From Planctomycetaceae bacterium UBA6172 (GTDB lineage: Bacteria; Planctomycetota; Planctomycetia; Pirellulales; Pirellulaceae), in the NCBI GenBank assembly GCA_002422955.1, contig DITY01000123.1:1547-7734 (forward strand): a stretch of DNA of 6,188 bases, in the 5' to 3' direction. The notes under the pieces were generated by a model. It had not been told where the DNA came from, did no database searches, and saw nothing but the letters and a program-made list of their open reading frames with translations. Made by a program: the position numbers and the translations under genes. This document shows positions 1-6,099 of the stretch, piece after piece (position 1 is the first letter of the stretch; every line of letters begins with the position of its first letter).

Positions 1-132
1 CTCGCCGCATGGGTCGGGAGTGCGTGACTCGAGGGAACGGTTGAATCTGCCGACGCCGCGCTGCTGCGCCCCCTGCTTCGTCCTGCGACCGGCGTCAAAG
101 TTTGGCGGACCGGTGCGATCGGAGGCTGATTT

Positions 133-164
133 CGACAAACCGGGTCGACAAGGCAGTGCGACAA
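133..164 (+). repeat. Three CGACAA hexamers at 13-bp spacing, possible operator
   Basis: CGACAA occurs at 133-138, 146-151 and 159-164, so each copy begins exactly 13 bp after the previous one. The array ends about 25 bp before the TATACT box and would overlap or sit just upstream of a -35 region. Regularly spaced short direct repeats next to a promoter often bind a repressor or activator protein. No regulator can be named from the sequence. The 13-bp step is not a whole number of 10.5-bp helical turns, which argues a little against same-face binding of identical monomers. Chance occurrence in GC-rich DNA is possible. Confidence 0.4.
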
Positions 165-165
165 G

Positions 166-195
166 TTCGATATCGCCGGTTTTTGGAGGTATACT
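166..195 (+). promoter_or_regulatory. Possible sigma-70-type promoter of the patatin gene
   Basis: TATACT at 190-195 matches the -10 consensus TATAAT in five of six positions and is one of the few AT-rich spots in the region. The best-placed -35 candidate is TTCGAT at 166-171, 18 bp upstream, which matches TTGACA poorly. Transcription would begin near 201-203, giving an untranslated leader of about 90 nt before the TTG start at 292. The box overlaps a sigma-54-like element, so which holoenzyme uses it is open. Confidence 0.35.
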
Positions 196-199
196 TGCG
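184..199 (+). promoter_or_regulatory. Weak sigma-54-like -24/-12 element
   Basis: The sigma-54 consensus is TGGCACG-N4-TTGCW. Bases 184-186 read TGG and 195-198 read TTGC, with the GG and GC dinucleotides exactly the required 12 bp apart. The CAC of the -24 element is replaced by AGG and the final W by G, so only the core dinucleotides and TTGC are kept. A sigma-54 activator is encoded at the other end of the window, which makes the match worth noting. The overlap with TATACT means one of the two readings is probably fortuitous. Confidence 0.2.
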
Positions 200-202
200 C
201 CT

Positions 203-280
203 ATGGCAGCTAGGGATGCGGCAGGCCAAGCCCCCTCCGATCGGAATCCGGGGATCCGCGGAACCTGTCCAAATCGCTGA
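203..280 (+). CDS. Possible 25-codon leader ORF before the patatin gene
   Basis: An ATG at 203-205 opens a 25-codon frame (MAARDAAGQAPSDRNPGIRG...) that stops with TGA at 278-280, 11 nt before the TTG of the patatin gene. The ATG lies at the expected transcription start of the TATACT promoter, so it could be translated as a leaderless upstream ORF. The peptide has no hydrophobic segment and no run of a single amino acid that would suggest attenuation. It resembles no family I know. It may be only a chance open frame in GC-rich DNA. Confidence 0.15.
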   Translation: MAARDAAGQAPSDRNPGIRGTCPNR

Positions 281-291
281 GAGTCACCATC

Positions 292-3200
292 TTGCCCGAC
301 CAGAAGCCTGTCGCGTTCGACGCGGTCTACCAGCGAGAAATGCAGGAGATTCTCAAGCGGCGGCGGGAGGCGAATATCCCGATCGAGAAGGACGAAGCGG
401 GCAATCCCAAATCGCCAGCCGCCGACTTGGTCGGTTTGGCCCTATCGGGCGGTGGGGTGCGATCGGGAGCTTTCAACTTAGGCGTGTTGCAAGCCTTGCA
501 CCAAGACGGAGTCCTCCGTCATGTCGATTACATGTCGACCGTTTCCGGCGGGGGTTATGTCGGCGCGAGCTTGTCTTCATTAGCGCTGCACGCTGACACC
601 GAGTTCGAATGGAAAGCGAACGCATCGAACGAAGGCGGTAAAGGATCGGCGGTCGCTAACACCCAACTTGACAAGTTCCCGCTCAACCCGCACAAGGATG
701 GCCGCCAACCGTCGCGGGTATTGGAATTCATCCACAGCGGAAATTACCTCCGCCGCCCACTGATTTTCCTCAATCGCTACCTGATCGGCGTCCTCCTGAC
801 GAACTTGGTTGCGGTCAGCCTGGTGTTCGCGTTGGCGGCGTTGGCGGCCTGGCTGTTCCGCTGCCTCGACCAGTCCTGGAGCATGAGTTGGCTGTCGACG
901 TTGGGATTTCAAGGCGACGTCGCTCGAGCCCTATTCCCCACCGCATTCGGCTTTTTCTTTTGGATCGTGATGTGGGGGATCTCCTACTGGCGAAACGGCT
1001 CTCAAGCCGAGGGGCAAGTCGCCCGCTGGTTCTTGACGTTTACGATCGTTTCCTTCCTGTTCGCCTTCGGGGCGTTAGTCGGGACGGGCGACGTCAGTTT
1101 GACCCACATCCGCGACACCTACGGCGTCGCCCCGCCGACAGATATCGTGAACGCGATCACCGGTAATCTGAAGACCTATTTCCTGATCGCGCTGGCCGTG
1201 GCCTTGCTCCCTTATTTGCGGATCAGCGACCTGATTCGCAGCGGGACGCGTCCTCGCACGGCGGTGGAAGGTTGGATTTTCGGCATCGCCAGCCGGGCCC
1301 TCCTGTATGGCATCCCGCTGGTGATTTTCAGTTGGTTTGCCAGGGAAAACCTGTCGAATTTCAACGAGAATCGCCAGAGTCGCGAGTTTGGTGTCGTTCT
1401 CAACACCCAGAACGACTTCACGCCACTCGATCTCGAGGATTGGTCGGCTACCTGGCAAGAGGTCAAGCTGCAAGGCGCCGAGGGTTTGGTCGGTAATGAG
1501 CAGCCAGACGCCGCCGATGGAGCCAATTTTACCGTCAGCAAGCGAATCTGGCGTGACGTCGATAAAGCGAAGGTTGACCAGTCGCTCGCGACACTCAGTG
1601 CGATTTCCGAGTTCGATCGGGAAACCTCGTTCGTTCGTCGCTGGATTCTCTATGCCGGGTATCTGATCACGCGCCAATCCAATCCCTTAACGGATCAGTA
1701 TGAACGTCGCCGAGACTTCCTCAGTTCGCGTTGGAAGGTTTGCAATAGTCTGAACGCGAACATCCTTGCCGATCCCGAATTTCACGGGAGTTTCAAAGAC
1801 GTGTCGGAGACGTGGCCCCTGGAAGCCCCCGGCATGCCACTGAACGAGCAGCAAAAGCGGGCCTCGATCATCAGGACCTTGATCGCCGATGCGAAACTGC
1901 TGGAACTCAAGGCGCGGAGCACCCACGCCGTGTTGCTGGAGAAGAACCCTGAAGCCCCCGATTTCAACGCTTGGCGTACAGAACGGCAAGAGTTATTAAG
2001 CAAACTGCGTGAGTCGGCTGATCGTGATGACAGGCTCCCGTCGGACGACTTGAAGCGTTTGGCTTTGTTGATGGGGCAAGAGGTGGGAAAGGATAAGAAC
2101 GATCTGTATGACCCGTATGTCGAACTGGAGTCCGAGATCAAGTCGGTCAATCGGCAGCTGTTGCAGGCTTATTGGGGTGATCGACTCAAACCCTTGTCGA
2201 CCGTGTTCGCGTTGACCGTACTCGACGCGGATCAGGCGGAGCGGTGGTCGTGGTTCCTCTGGGCGCTCGCCGTGTTCCTGATTTCGGGCTGTTTTGTAAA
2301 TGTGAACGCGACATCGTTGCACGGCTTTTATCGCAACATGCTGTCGAAGATGTGGATCACGGAGGTTGACGGCTTCGGACGCAATATCCCGTTGGTCAAC
2401 CTTGAGACGGTCGCCCATGGCGCCCCCTATCACCTGATCGGCGCGACGCTGCATCTACTCGGCCGACGTCGGCATGTGGATCGCTCCCCCACCGACGTGT
2501 TCATTTTTTCGCAGGGTTTTTGCGGTTCGACAAGCACTGGCTACATGGCGACAAAAAGTTACATGAACGGCAGCCTCGACCTCTCGAACGCGATCGCGCT
2601 CTCGGGGGCGGCGGTCACGCCCACTCAAGTTCAAAATCCGCTGCTCGCGGTGTTGCTGATGCTCTCCAACAGCCGTCTGGGGCAATGGCTGCCCAATCCC
2701 GGACGCTATGGCGCATTGCCAACGTCACTGGATTACCTGATGTCCTGGCTTCCCGCCGCGCCGCTGCGACTGATGTTCGGCGTGACGCAAAGCGCGGAGA
2801 AGAGAAACTACTGCTTCGTTTCGGATGGCGGGCATCATGAGAACCTGGGGATCGAAACGTTGCTCTTGCGACGGTGCCGCTTGGTGATCGCCTCCGACGT
2901 GACCTGCGATCGGGACTACGAGTTCAATGACTTGGTGCGGCTGATCCGCCGGATGCGTTTCGAATATGGGATCCGCATCACCGCCTTGGATGAAGGAGAA
3001 AAGGGCGTGCCGCTGGAGGATTTAACGCCCGCCCAGATCGTGAAGGGCTGTGTCGATTGGGAGAAGACACCGGTCAAGATTTTCTCGGATGAGAACCACG
3101 CCAACTCGCACTACTTCGTCGGCCGGATCCACTATCCCGCCGATGGTCCGAGCGGTTCGCCCTCGGATGGCTACTTCATCTACCTGAAGCCGAACTACAC

Positions 3201-3498
3201 CGGGGATGAGGCGATCGATCTGATCCGCTATCAACTCGAAAACCGGGCTTTTCCTAACGATCATACCAGCGATCAGTTCTACGATCCGCAAAAGTTCGAG
3301 TCCTACCGGCAACTCGGATTTCATATCGGGCGAACCGTTTGCAAGGAGCAGTTCGCGCAGTGCGTCCCCTGTGTCGAACAGCCGCTTTCCCTCGGTAACT
3401 GGTCGCCGCCGGCGCTCGACGATTCGGACGAGGAGCTTCCGACTGACGTAACGACGAAACCGTCAGAGCCAAGCAGGGTCAGAAAAACTCCGAAATGA
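292..3498 (+). CDS. Patatin-like phospholipase with inserted membrane domain
   Basis: This 1068-aa protein is a probable membrane-anchored acyl hydrolase (phospholipase/lysophospholipase type) using the patatin Ser-Asp dyad. The oxyanion loop is seen at residues 49-69 (LALSGGGVRSGAFNLGVLQA). The nucleophile is Ser85 in STVSGGGYVG, where Thr replaces the first Gly of the usual GxSxG. The catalytic Asp is D845 in VSDGGHHENLG. About 760 residues separate the two halves. They include five hydrophobic segments (about 163-188, 213-233, 246-264, 293-309, 328-349), a charged soluble region (about 355-640) that I do not recognise, and a sixth segment (652-670). Patatin-like sequence resumes at about 675 with LHGFYRN. 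The tail has Cys1017, Cys1024 and Cys1027 and then an acidic, probably disordered end. TTG at 292 is chosen because a weak GAGAG lies 8 nt upstream and FDAVYQREMQEI looks like the conserved start of such proteins. ATG at 340 is the alternative. Physiological substrate is unknown. Confidence 0.9.
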   Translation: MPDQKPVAFDAVYQREMQEILKRRREANIPIEKDEAGNPKSPAADLVGLALSGGGVRSGAFNLGVLQALHQDGVLRHVDYMSTVSGGGYVGASLSSLALHADTEFEWKANASNEGGKGSAVANTQLDKFPLNPHKDGRQPSRVLEFIHSGNYLRRPLIFLNRYLIGVLLTNLVAVSLVFALAALAAWLFRCLDQSWSMSWLSTLGFQGDVARALFPTAFGFFFWIVMWGISYWRNGSQAEGQVARWFLTFTIVSFLFAFGALVGTGDVSLTHIRDTYGVAPPTDIVNAITGNLKTYFLIALAVALLPYLRISDLIRSGTRPRTAVEGWIFGIASRALLYGIPLVIFSWFARENLSNFNENRQSREFGVVLNTQNDFTPLDLEDWSATWQEVKLQGAEGLVGNEQPDAADGANFTVSKRIWRDVDKAKVDQSLATLSAISEFDRETSFVRRWILYAGYLITRQSNPLTDQYERRRDFLSSRWKVCNSLNANILADPEFHGSFKDVSETWPLEAPGMPLNEQQKRASIIRTLIADAKLLELKARSTHAVLLEKNPEAPDFNAWRTERQELLSKLRESADRDDRLPSDDLKRLALLMGQEVGKDKNDLYDPYVELESEIKSVNRQLLQAYWGDRLKPLSTVFALTVLDADQAERWSWFLWALAVFLISGCFVNVNATSLHGFYRNMLSKMWITEVDGFGRNIPLVNLETVAHGAPYHLIGATLHLLGRRRHVDRSPTDVFIFSQGFCGSTSTGYMATKSYMNGSLDLSNAIALSGAAVTPTQVQNPLLAVLLMLSNSRLGQWLPNPGRYGALPTSLDYLMSWLPAAPLRLMFGVTQSAEKRNYCFVSDGGHHENLGIETLLLRRCRLVIASDVTCDRDYEFNDLVRLIRRMRFEYGIRITALDEGEKGVPLEDLTPAQIVKGCVDWEKTPVKIFSDENHANSHYFVGRIHYPADGPSGSPSDGYFIYLKPNYTGDEAIDLIRYQLENRAFPNDHTSDQFYDPQKFESYRQLGFHIGRTVCKEQFAQCVPCVEQPLSLGNWSPPALDDSDEELPTDVTTKPSEPSRVRKTPK

Positions 3499-3532
3499 AC
3501 GCAGGATTCCGCGGCACCACACCTCGACCGCG
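3499..3532. other. Short convergent intergenic gap
   Basis: These 34 bp separate the TGA of the patatin gene from the stop of the esterase gene on the other strand. I found no hairpin followed by a T-run on either strand, so any terminator is Rho-dependent or lies inside the coding sequences. Transcripts from the two genes would probably overlap at their 3' ends. Confidence 0.5.
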
Positions 3533-4273
3533 TCACACCTGAGCCGCGATCGCGGTGAGCGATTGCATCGGGATCGTGTGCGGGCCGTGAAAGGGGATGA
3601 AAGTGTGCTGGCGGCAATGCGGCTGGACCAGTTGCCGCAAGACCTCGGCGCTGCTGAAGGGGAGGATCGGATCGATCGTCCCGTGCGACTGGATCACGTC
3701 GGTTTCGGCCAAACGTCCGGCCTCCAGCGCCGCTTGCCAAGTGGTGCGACAGATCAACGTTCCCGACAGCTGAATCAGCGTTTCGGGAGCCGGGACGCGT
3801 CCCGATAACGCGACATGCGTCGTCACCATCGCGCCTTGGGAAAAGCCGCCCAGGAAGTAACGCGGCTCAGCGCCATCGGCGTTGGCCGCGAGCTGCTCGA
3901 GCGTCGCGTCGACGCAGGCGATCAGCGCGTCGGCCGCTTGGTCGATCCCCGGCGGGACCGCGTCATGCAGCTGCGCGAACGACTTCGATTCCGACGCGGC
4001 CAACAGCGCCGCCATGTTGATGTTCCACCAAGCCCGGCCGCCATACGGGGCCAGCTCCGGCGGCTGCAGCAGCGCGGCGGGGAAGACGAAACGAACGGGC
4101 GTTGCCGCCCCGGCCAGCTCGCCCACGATCGCCTCCGCTAGCGACACCAAGTCATCGCCGGGGGCACCGAAGCCATGGCACAAAACGACCGCCAAAGCCG
4201 GCCGTGGGCCCGAGTCGATCACTTGGCAGTCGAGGCTTCCGAGTCGTTCGCGTCGCCGGGTCATGGCCTTCAT
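3533..4273 (-). CDS. Alpha/beta hydrolase, phospholipase/carboxylesterase family
   Basis: This 246-aa protein is a probable soluble serine esterase of the Abhydrolase_2 (phospholipase/carboxylesterase) family, which cleaves short-chain carboxyl esters, lysophospholipids or acyl-thioesters. The fold markers are in the right order. LCHGFGAPGDDL (31-42) supplies the oxyanion region. RAWWNINM (80-87) corresponds to the substrate-loop R-x-W-F/W-D motif. Nucleophile Ser145 lies in GGFSQGA, Asp201 in SHGTIDPILP, and His232 in FHGPHTIP, so the catalytic triad is complete. No signal peptide or membrane segment is visible, which suggests the cytoplasm. ATG at 4273 is used. ATG at 4264 is equally possible, and neither has a clear Shine-Dalgarno. 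The gene lies 145 bp downstream of the sigma-54 activator on the same strand and converges on the patatin gene. GC is high (46 of 60 bases at 3901-3960). The exact substrate cannot be read from sequence. Confidence 0.88.
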   Translation of the reverse strand: MKAMTRRRERLGSLDCQVIDSGPRPALAVVLCHGFGAPGDDLVSLAEAIVGELAGAATPVRFVFPAALLQPPELAPYGGRAWWNINMAALLAASESKSFAQLHDAVPPGIDQAADALIACVDATLEQLAANADGAEPRYFLGGFSQGAMVTTHVALSGRVPAPETLIQLSGTLICRTTWQAALEAGRLAETDVIQSHGTIDPILPFSSAEVLRQLVQPHCRQHTFIPFHGPHTIPMQSLTAIAAQV

Positions 4274-4418
4274 GGGTATGAATCTGGTTGGGGTGAGGTG
4301 AGGCTGGCAAGCCGAGCCGAACAGGACCGCTCAGCCAAACACGTGGGCTCAAGGTACGCGGATCGCCGCTGCCGAGGAAGCTGCCGAGGAAGCCGAGCGG
4401 TTCCGCCGAGGGAAAAGG
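4274..4418 (-). other. Intergenic region between activator and esterase genes
   Basis: This 145-bp gap lies between the activator stop and the esterase start, both on the minus strand. I see no convincing promoter. TTGCCA (minus strand, about 4311-4306) is a passable -35, but nothing like TATAAT lies 16-18 bp downstream. Small inverted repeats are present, such as GGCT/AGCC around 4302-4313 and AGCC/GGCT flanking a CACGTG at about 4333-4349, each with only a 4-bp stem. None is followed by a T-run, so no intrinsic terminator is called. Read-through from the activator gene into the esterase gene is therefore possible. Confidence 0.4.
4368..4391 (+). repeat. 12-bp perfect tandem duplication
   Basis: GCTGCCGAGGAA occurs twice in direct succession (4368-4379 and 4380-4391), followed by a partial third copy GCCGAG (4392-4397). 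It lies just downstream of the activator stop codon as transcribed. It looks like replication slippage. I see no sign that it is a binding site, and no gene uses it. Confidence 0.7.
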
Positions 4419-6089
4419 CTATTCGCTGATCTCCTCCGCCGACAGGCCGAGATGCCGCATTTTCCGATACAGGTTCGTCCGCTGTAGCCCCAAGGCCGCC
4501 GCAGCCGCGGTCATGTTCCCCGCGTGACGCCGAATGGTCGACCGGATGACCTCGATCTGAAAATCTCGCGTCACGTCCACCAGATGACGATCGCCACCGA
4601 GCAGACCAGCCGGACCGCCACCGACCAGATCAGCCGGGGCGGCGCCGAGCGGCTGAGGGACCGGCGCCGAAGTTGGGCTCATCCCCAGATCGGCGGCGGT
4701 GATGACTTCCGTGTTGGCGAGGTAGCTGACCCGTTCCATGACATTCCGCATTTCCCGCACATTGCCCGGCCAGGAATGGGCGAGCAGGGCTTGGCGAGCG
4801 GGCTCGGAAAACGTCAGGTTCGGCCGGCCGGCCCGCGGGGCAAAGTACCCGAGGAAATGATTGGCCAGCAGCAGGATGTCGCCGCCACGCTCCCGCAGCG
4901 ACGGCAGGCGAAACGAGACGACGTTGAGCCGAAAGAACAGGTCTTCGCGAAACCGCTTGGCCGCCACGAGTTCACCGAGCGGCTGATTGGTCGCGGCAAT
5001 GATCCGGACGTCGACCGGGATCGGGGTCGCACCGCCCACACGGGTCACGACCTTTTCTTCCAAGACCCGCAACAATTTCGCTTGGCCACCGGGGCTCATG
5101 TCGCCGATTTCATCCAGCAGCAGCGTCCCGCCATTGGCCAGCTCGAACTTGCCAGCCCGATCCTGGTGGGCATCGGTGAACGCGCCGCGCTGGTGGCCGA
5201 ACAGTTCGCTTTCGAGCAGCGATTCGACCAACGCAGCGCAGTTGACGGCGACGAAGGGCTGATCACGGCGCGGACTTTGAAAATGAAGGCTGCGGGCCAA
5301 CACTTCCTTGCCCGTGCCGTTCTCTCCCAACACCAAGACCGCCAGATCGGTCGGGGCGACCCGTGCGACCGAGTCGCGGAGCGAACGGATGGCGGGGGAA
5401 TCGCCGAGCAGTTGGTAGGTCGACGCGGCGTCGTGCACCAGCCGATCGCGAGTCTGCGTCAGCCGCTCGCGGGCCCGCATCACCTGGATCGCCGCGGCCG
5501 CGTGCCGCGCCAGGTCGGTCAGCGCGATGATGTCCGCCACGCCAAACGCCTCGTCGCCGTCGGTCCCCTGCTTGTTCAGCACTTCGAACACGCCTAGCAG
5601 ATCGCCAGTGGGCGATTCCAACGGGACGGCGGCGAGCGAGCGGGTGACGAACTTCAGCTTGCGATCGACGCTGCGATTGACTTCGCTTTCGGCGTCCGCG
5701 CCCACCGCCCAGAGTTGCGGTCGACGCTCGCGGAGCACCGCGCCGACGACACCGGCGTTGTCGTCCACTTCCAGCTTGCCGCCCGATACACCCAGCGCGG
5801 GCCGCCCGATCAACTTGCCCCTCCGTTTCTCCCATAGGAAAATGCTCGCCCGCTCGGCATGCAGCAGTTCCGTCGCCGCGCCGGCGATGGCCGTCAACAG
5901 CGAGTCGGTCTCGTCGATCAGCGACCAACGGATCGAGGCGTCCAGCAGGTACCGCAGTCTGGCGGAGGCGTCCCGGCCGCCGCCGATCGCGCGCTCCACC
6001 CGCCAGCATCCCGCGATGACCCGCGCCGCTTGATCGACTTGGCGTCGATCGAGTCGACTTCCGACAGCCACCAGCACCATCGGCGTCAC
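4419..6089 (-). CDS. Sigma-54-dependent activator, GAF-AAA+-Fis
   Basis: This is an enhancer-binding protein that would remodel sigma-54 RNA polymerase with ATP. Numbering is from GTG at 6089 (556 aa). A GAF sensor covers about 48-205. The AAA+ domain has Walker A GENGTGKE (255-262), GAFTDA (302-307), Walker B GGTLLLDE (320-327), sensor I AATN (365-368), arginine-finger candidates Arg381 and Arg387, and sensor II WPGNVRE (440-446). A Pro/Gly/Ala-rich linker (about 470-502) leads to a Fis-type helix-turn-helix (about 508-549, ending RTNLYRKMRHLGL). There is no phosphoacceptor receiver domain, so a ligand or partner at the GAF domain is the likely input. GTG 6089 is preferred because GGAGGAG lies at 6099-6093, the GGAGG core being 5 nt from it. 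ATG at 6080 and GTG at 6170 are alternatives, and the frame is open to the window edge. The fifth residue of the sigma-54 contact loop is Asp instead of Gly. The target genes are unknown; the downstream esterase gene is the nearest candidate. Confidence 0.9.
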   Translation of the reverse strand: MTPMVLVAVGSRLDRRQVDQAARVIAGCWRVERAIGGGRDASARLRYLLDASIRWSLIDETDSLLTAIAGAATELLHAERASIFLWEKRRGKLIGRPALGVSGGKLEVDDNAGVVGAVLRERRPQLWAVGADAESEVNRSVDRKLKFVTRSLAAVPLESPTGDLLGVFEVLNKQGTDGDEAFGVADIIALTDLARHAAAAIQVMRARERLTQTRDRLVHDAASTYQLLGDSPAIRSLRDSVARVAPTDLAVLVLGENGTGKEVLARSLHFQSPRRDQPFVAVNCAALVESLLESELFGHQRGAFTDAHQDRAGKFELANGGTLLLDEIGDMSPGGQAKLLRVLEEKVVTRVGGATPIPVDVRIIAATNQPLGELVAAKRFREDLFFRLNVVSFRLPSLRERGGDILLLANHFLGYFAPRAGRPNLTFSEPARQALLAHSWPGNVREMRNVMERVSYLANTEVITAADLGMSPTSAPVPQPLGAAPADLVGGGPAGLLGGDRHLVDVTRDFQIEVIRSTIRRHAGNMTAAAAALGLQRTNLYRKMRHLGLSAEEISE

Positions 6090-6092
6090 GGT

Positions 6093-6099
6093 CTCCTCC
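6093..6099 (-). promoter_or_regulatory. Strong Shine-Dalgarno that decides the activator start
   Basis: On the minus strand GGAGGAG reads from 6099 to 6093. The GGAGG core is 5 nt before the GTG at 6089 and about 14 nt before the ATG at 6080. It is the best ribosome-binding sequence in the window. It favours GTG 6089 over GTG 6170, whose upstream bases (to 6188) show no purine-rich run. If translation does begin further upstream, this sequence would merely encode the residues AEET. Confidence 0.5.

Larger units (their letters stand above)
1..291. other. Non-coding upstream region with promoter-like signals
   Basis: I see no gene I can support here. The first 27 bases read in frame 1 as LAAWVGSA followed by a stop. 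This could be the tail of a gene entering from the left, but it is too short to judge. A minus-strand ATG lies at 10-8, with nothing left in the window to read. The patatin frame is closed by a TAG at 211-213, so the patatin gene cannot begin earlier than that. Bases 130-200 carry the regulatory-looking sequences listed separately. The longer + strand open frames crossing this region run into the patatin gene out of frame or end at 280, and their products are Arg/Pro-rich with no recognisable domain. Confidence 0.6.

Noticed and set aside
102..596. 164-codon + strand frame overlapping the patatin start
   Set aside because: It crosses the patatin promoter region and N-terminus out of frame, is Arg-rich and lacks any domain.
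3544..3555. Perfect 12-bp palindrome CCGCGATCGCGG near the end of the esterase gene, considered as a terminator
   Set aside because: It has no loop of its own, no T-run follows on either strand, and it encodes the conserved-looking C-terminal end of the esterase.
4176..4181. TGGCAC, a perfect -24 half of a sigma-54 promoter (also at 6125-6130)
   Set aside because: Neither copy has GC at the required -12 spacing with TTGC, and both lie inside coding sequence on the wrong strand for a downstream gene.
292..4273. Patatin plus esterase considered as a CBASS-like or other defence effector pair
   Set aside because: There is no nucleotide cyclase, no sensor partner and no mobile-element context. 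The large membrane patatin architecture does not resemble the compact CapV effectors.
4302..4349. Short inverted repeats between the activator and esterase genes
   Set aside because: Stems are only about 4 bp and lack T-runs, so they do not support a terminator or riboswitch call.
4524..5597. 357-codon + strand open frame antisense to the activator gene
   Set aside because: It lies wholly inside a gene with unmistakable AAA+ motifs on the other strand. Its product is rich in Arg, Gln, Asp and Gly with no domain, as expected of a high-GC shadow frame.
5263..6009. 248-codon minus-strand frame within the activator gene
   Set aside because: It is an alternative frame of the same coding DNA, with an Arg/Ala/Gly-rich product typical of shadows.
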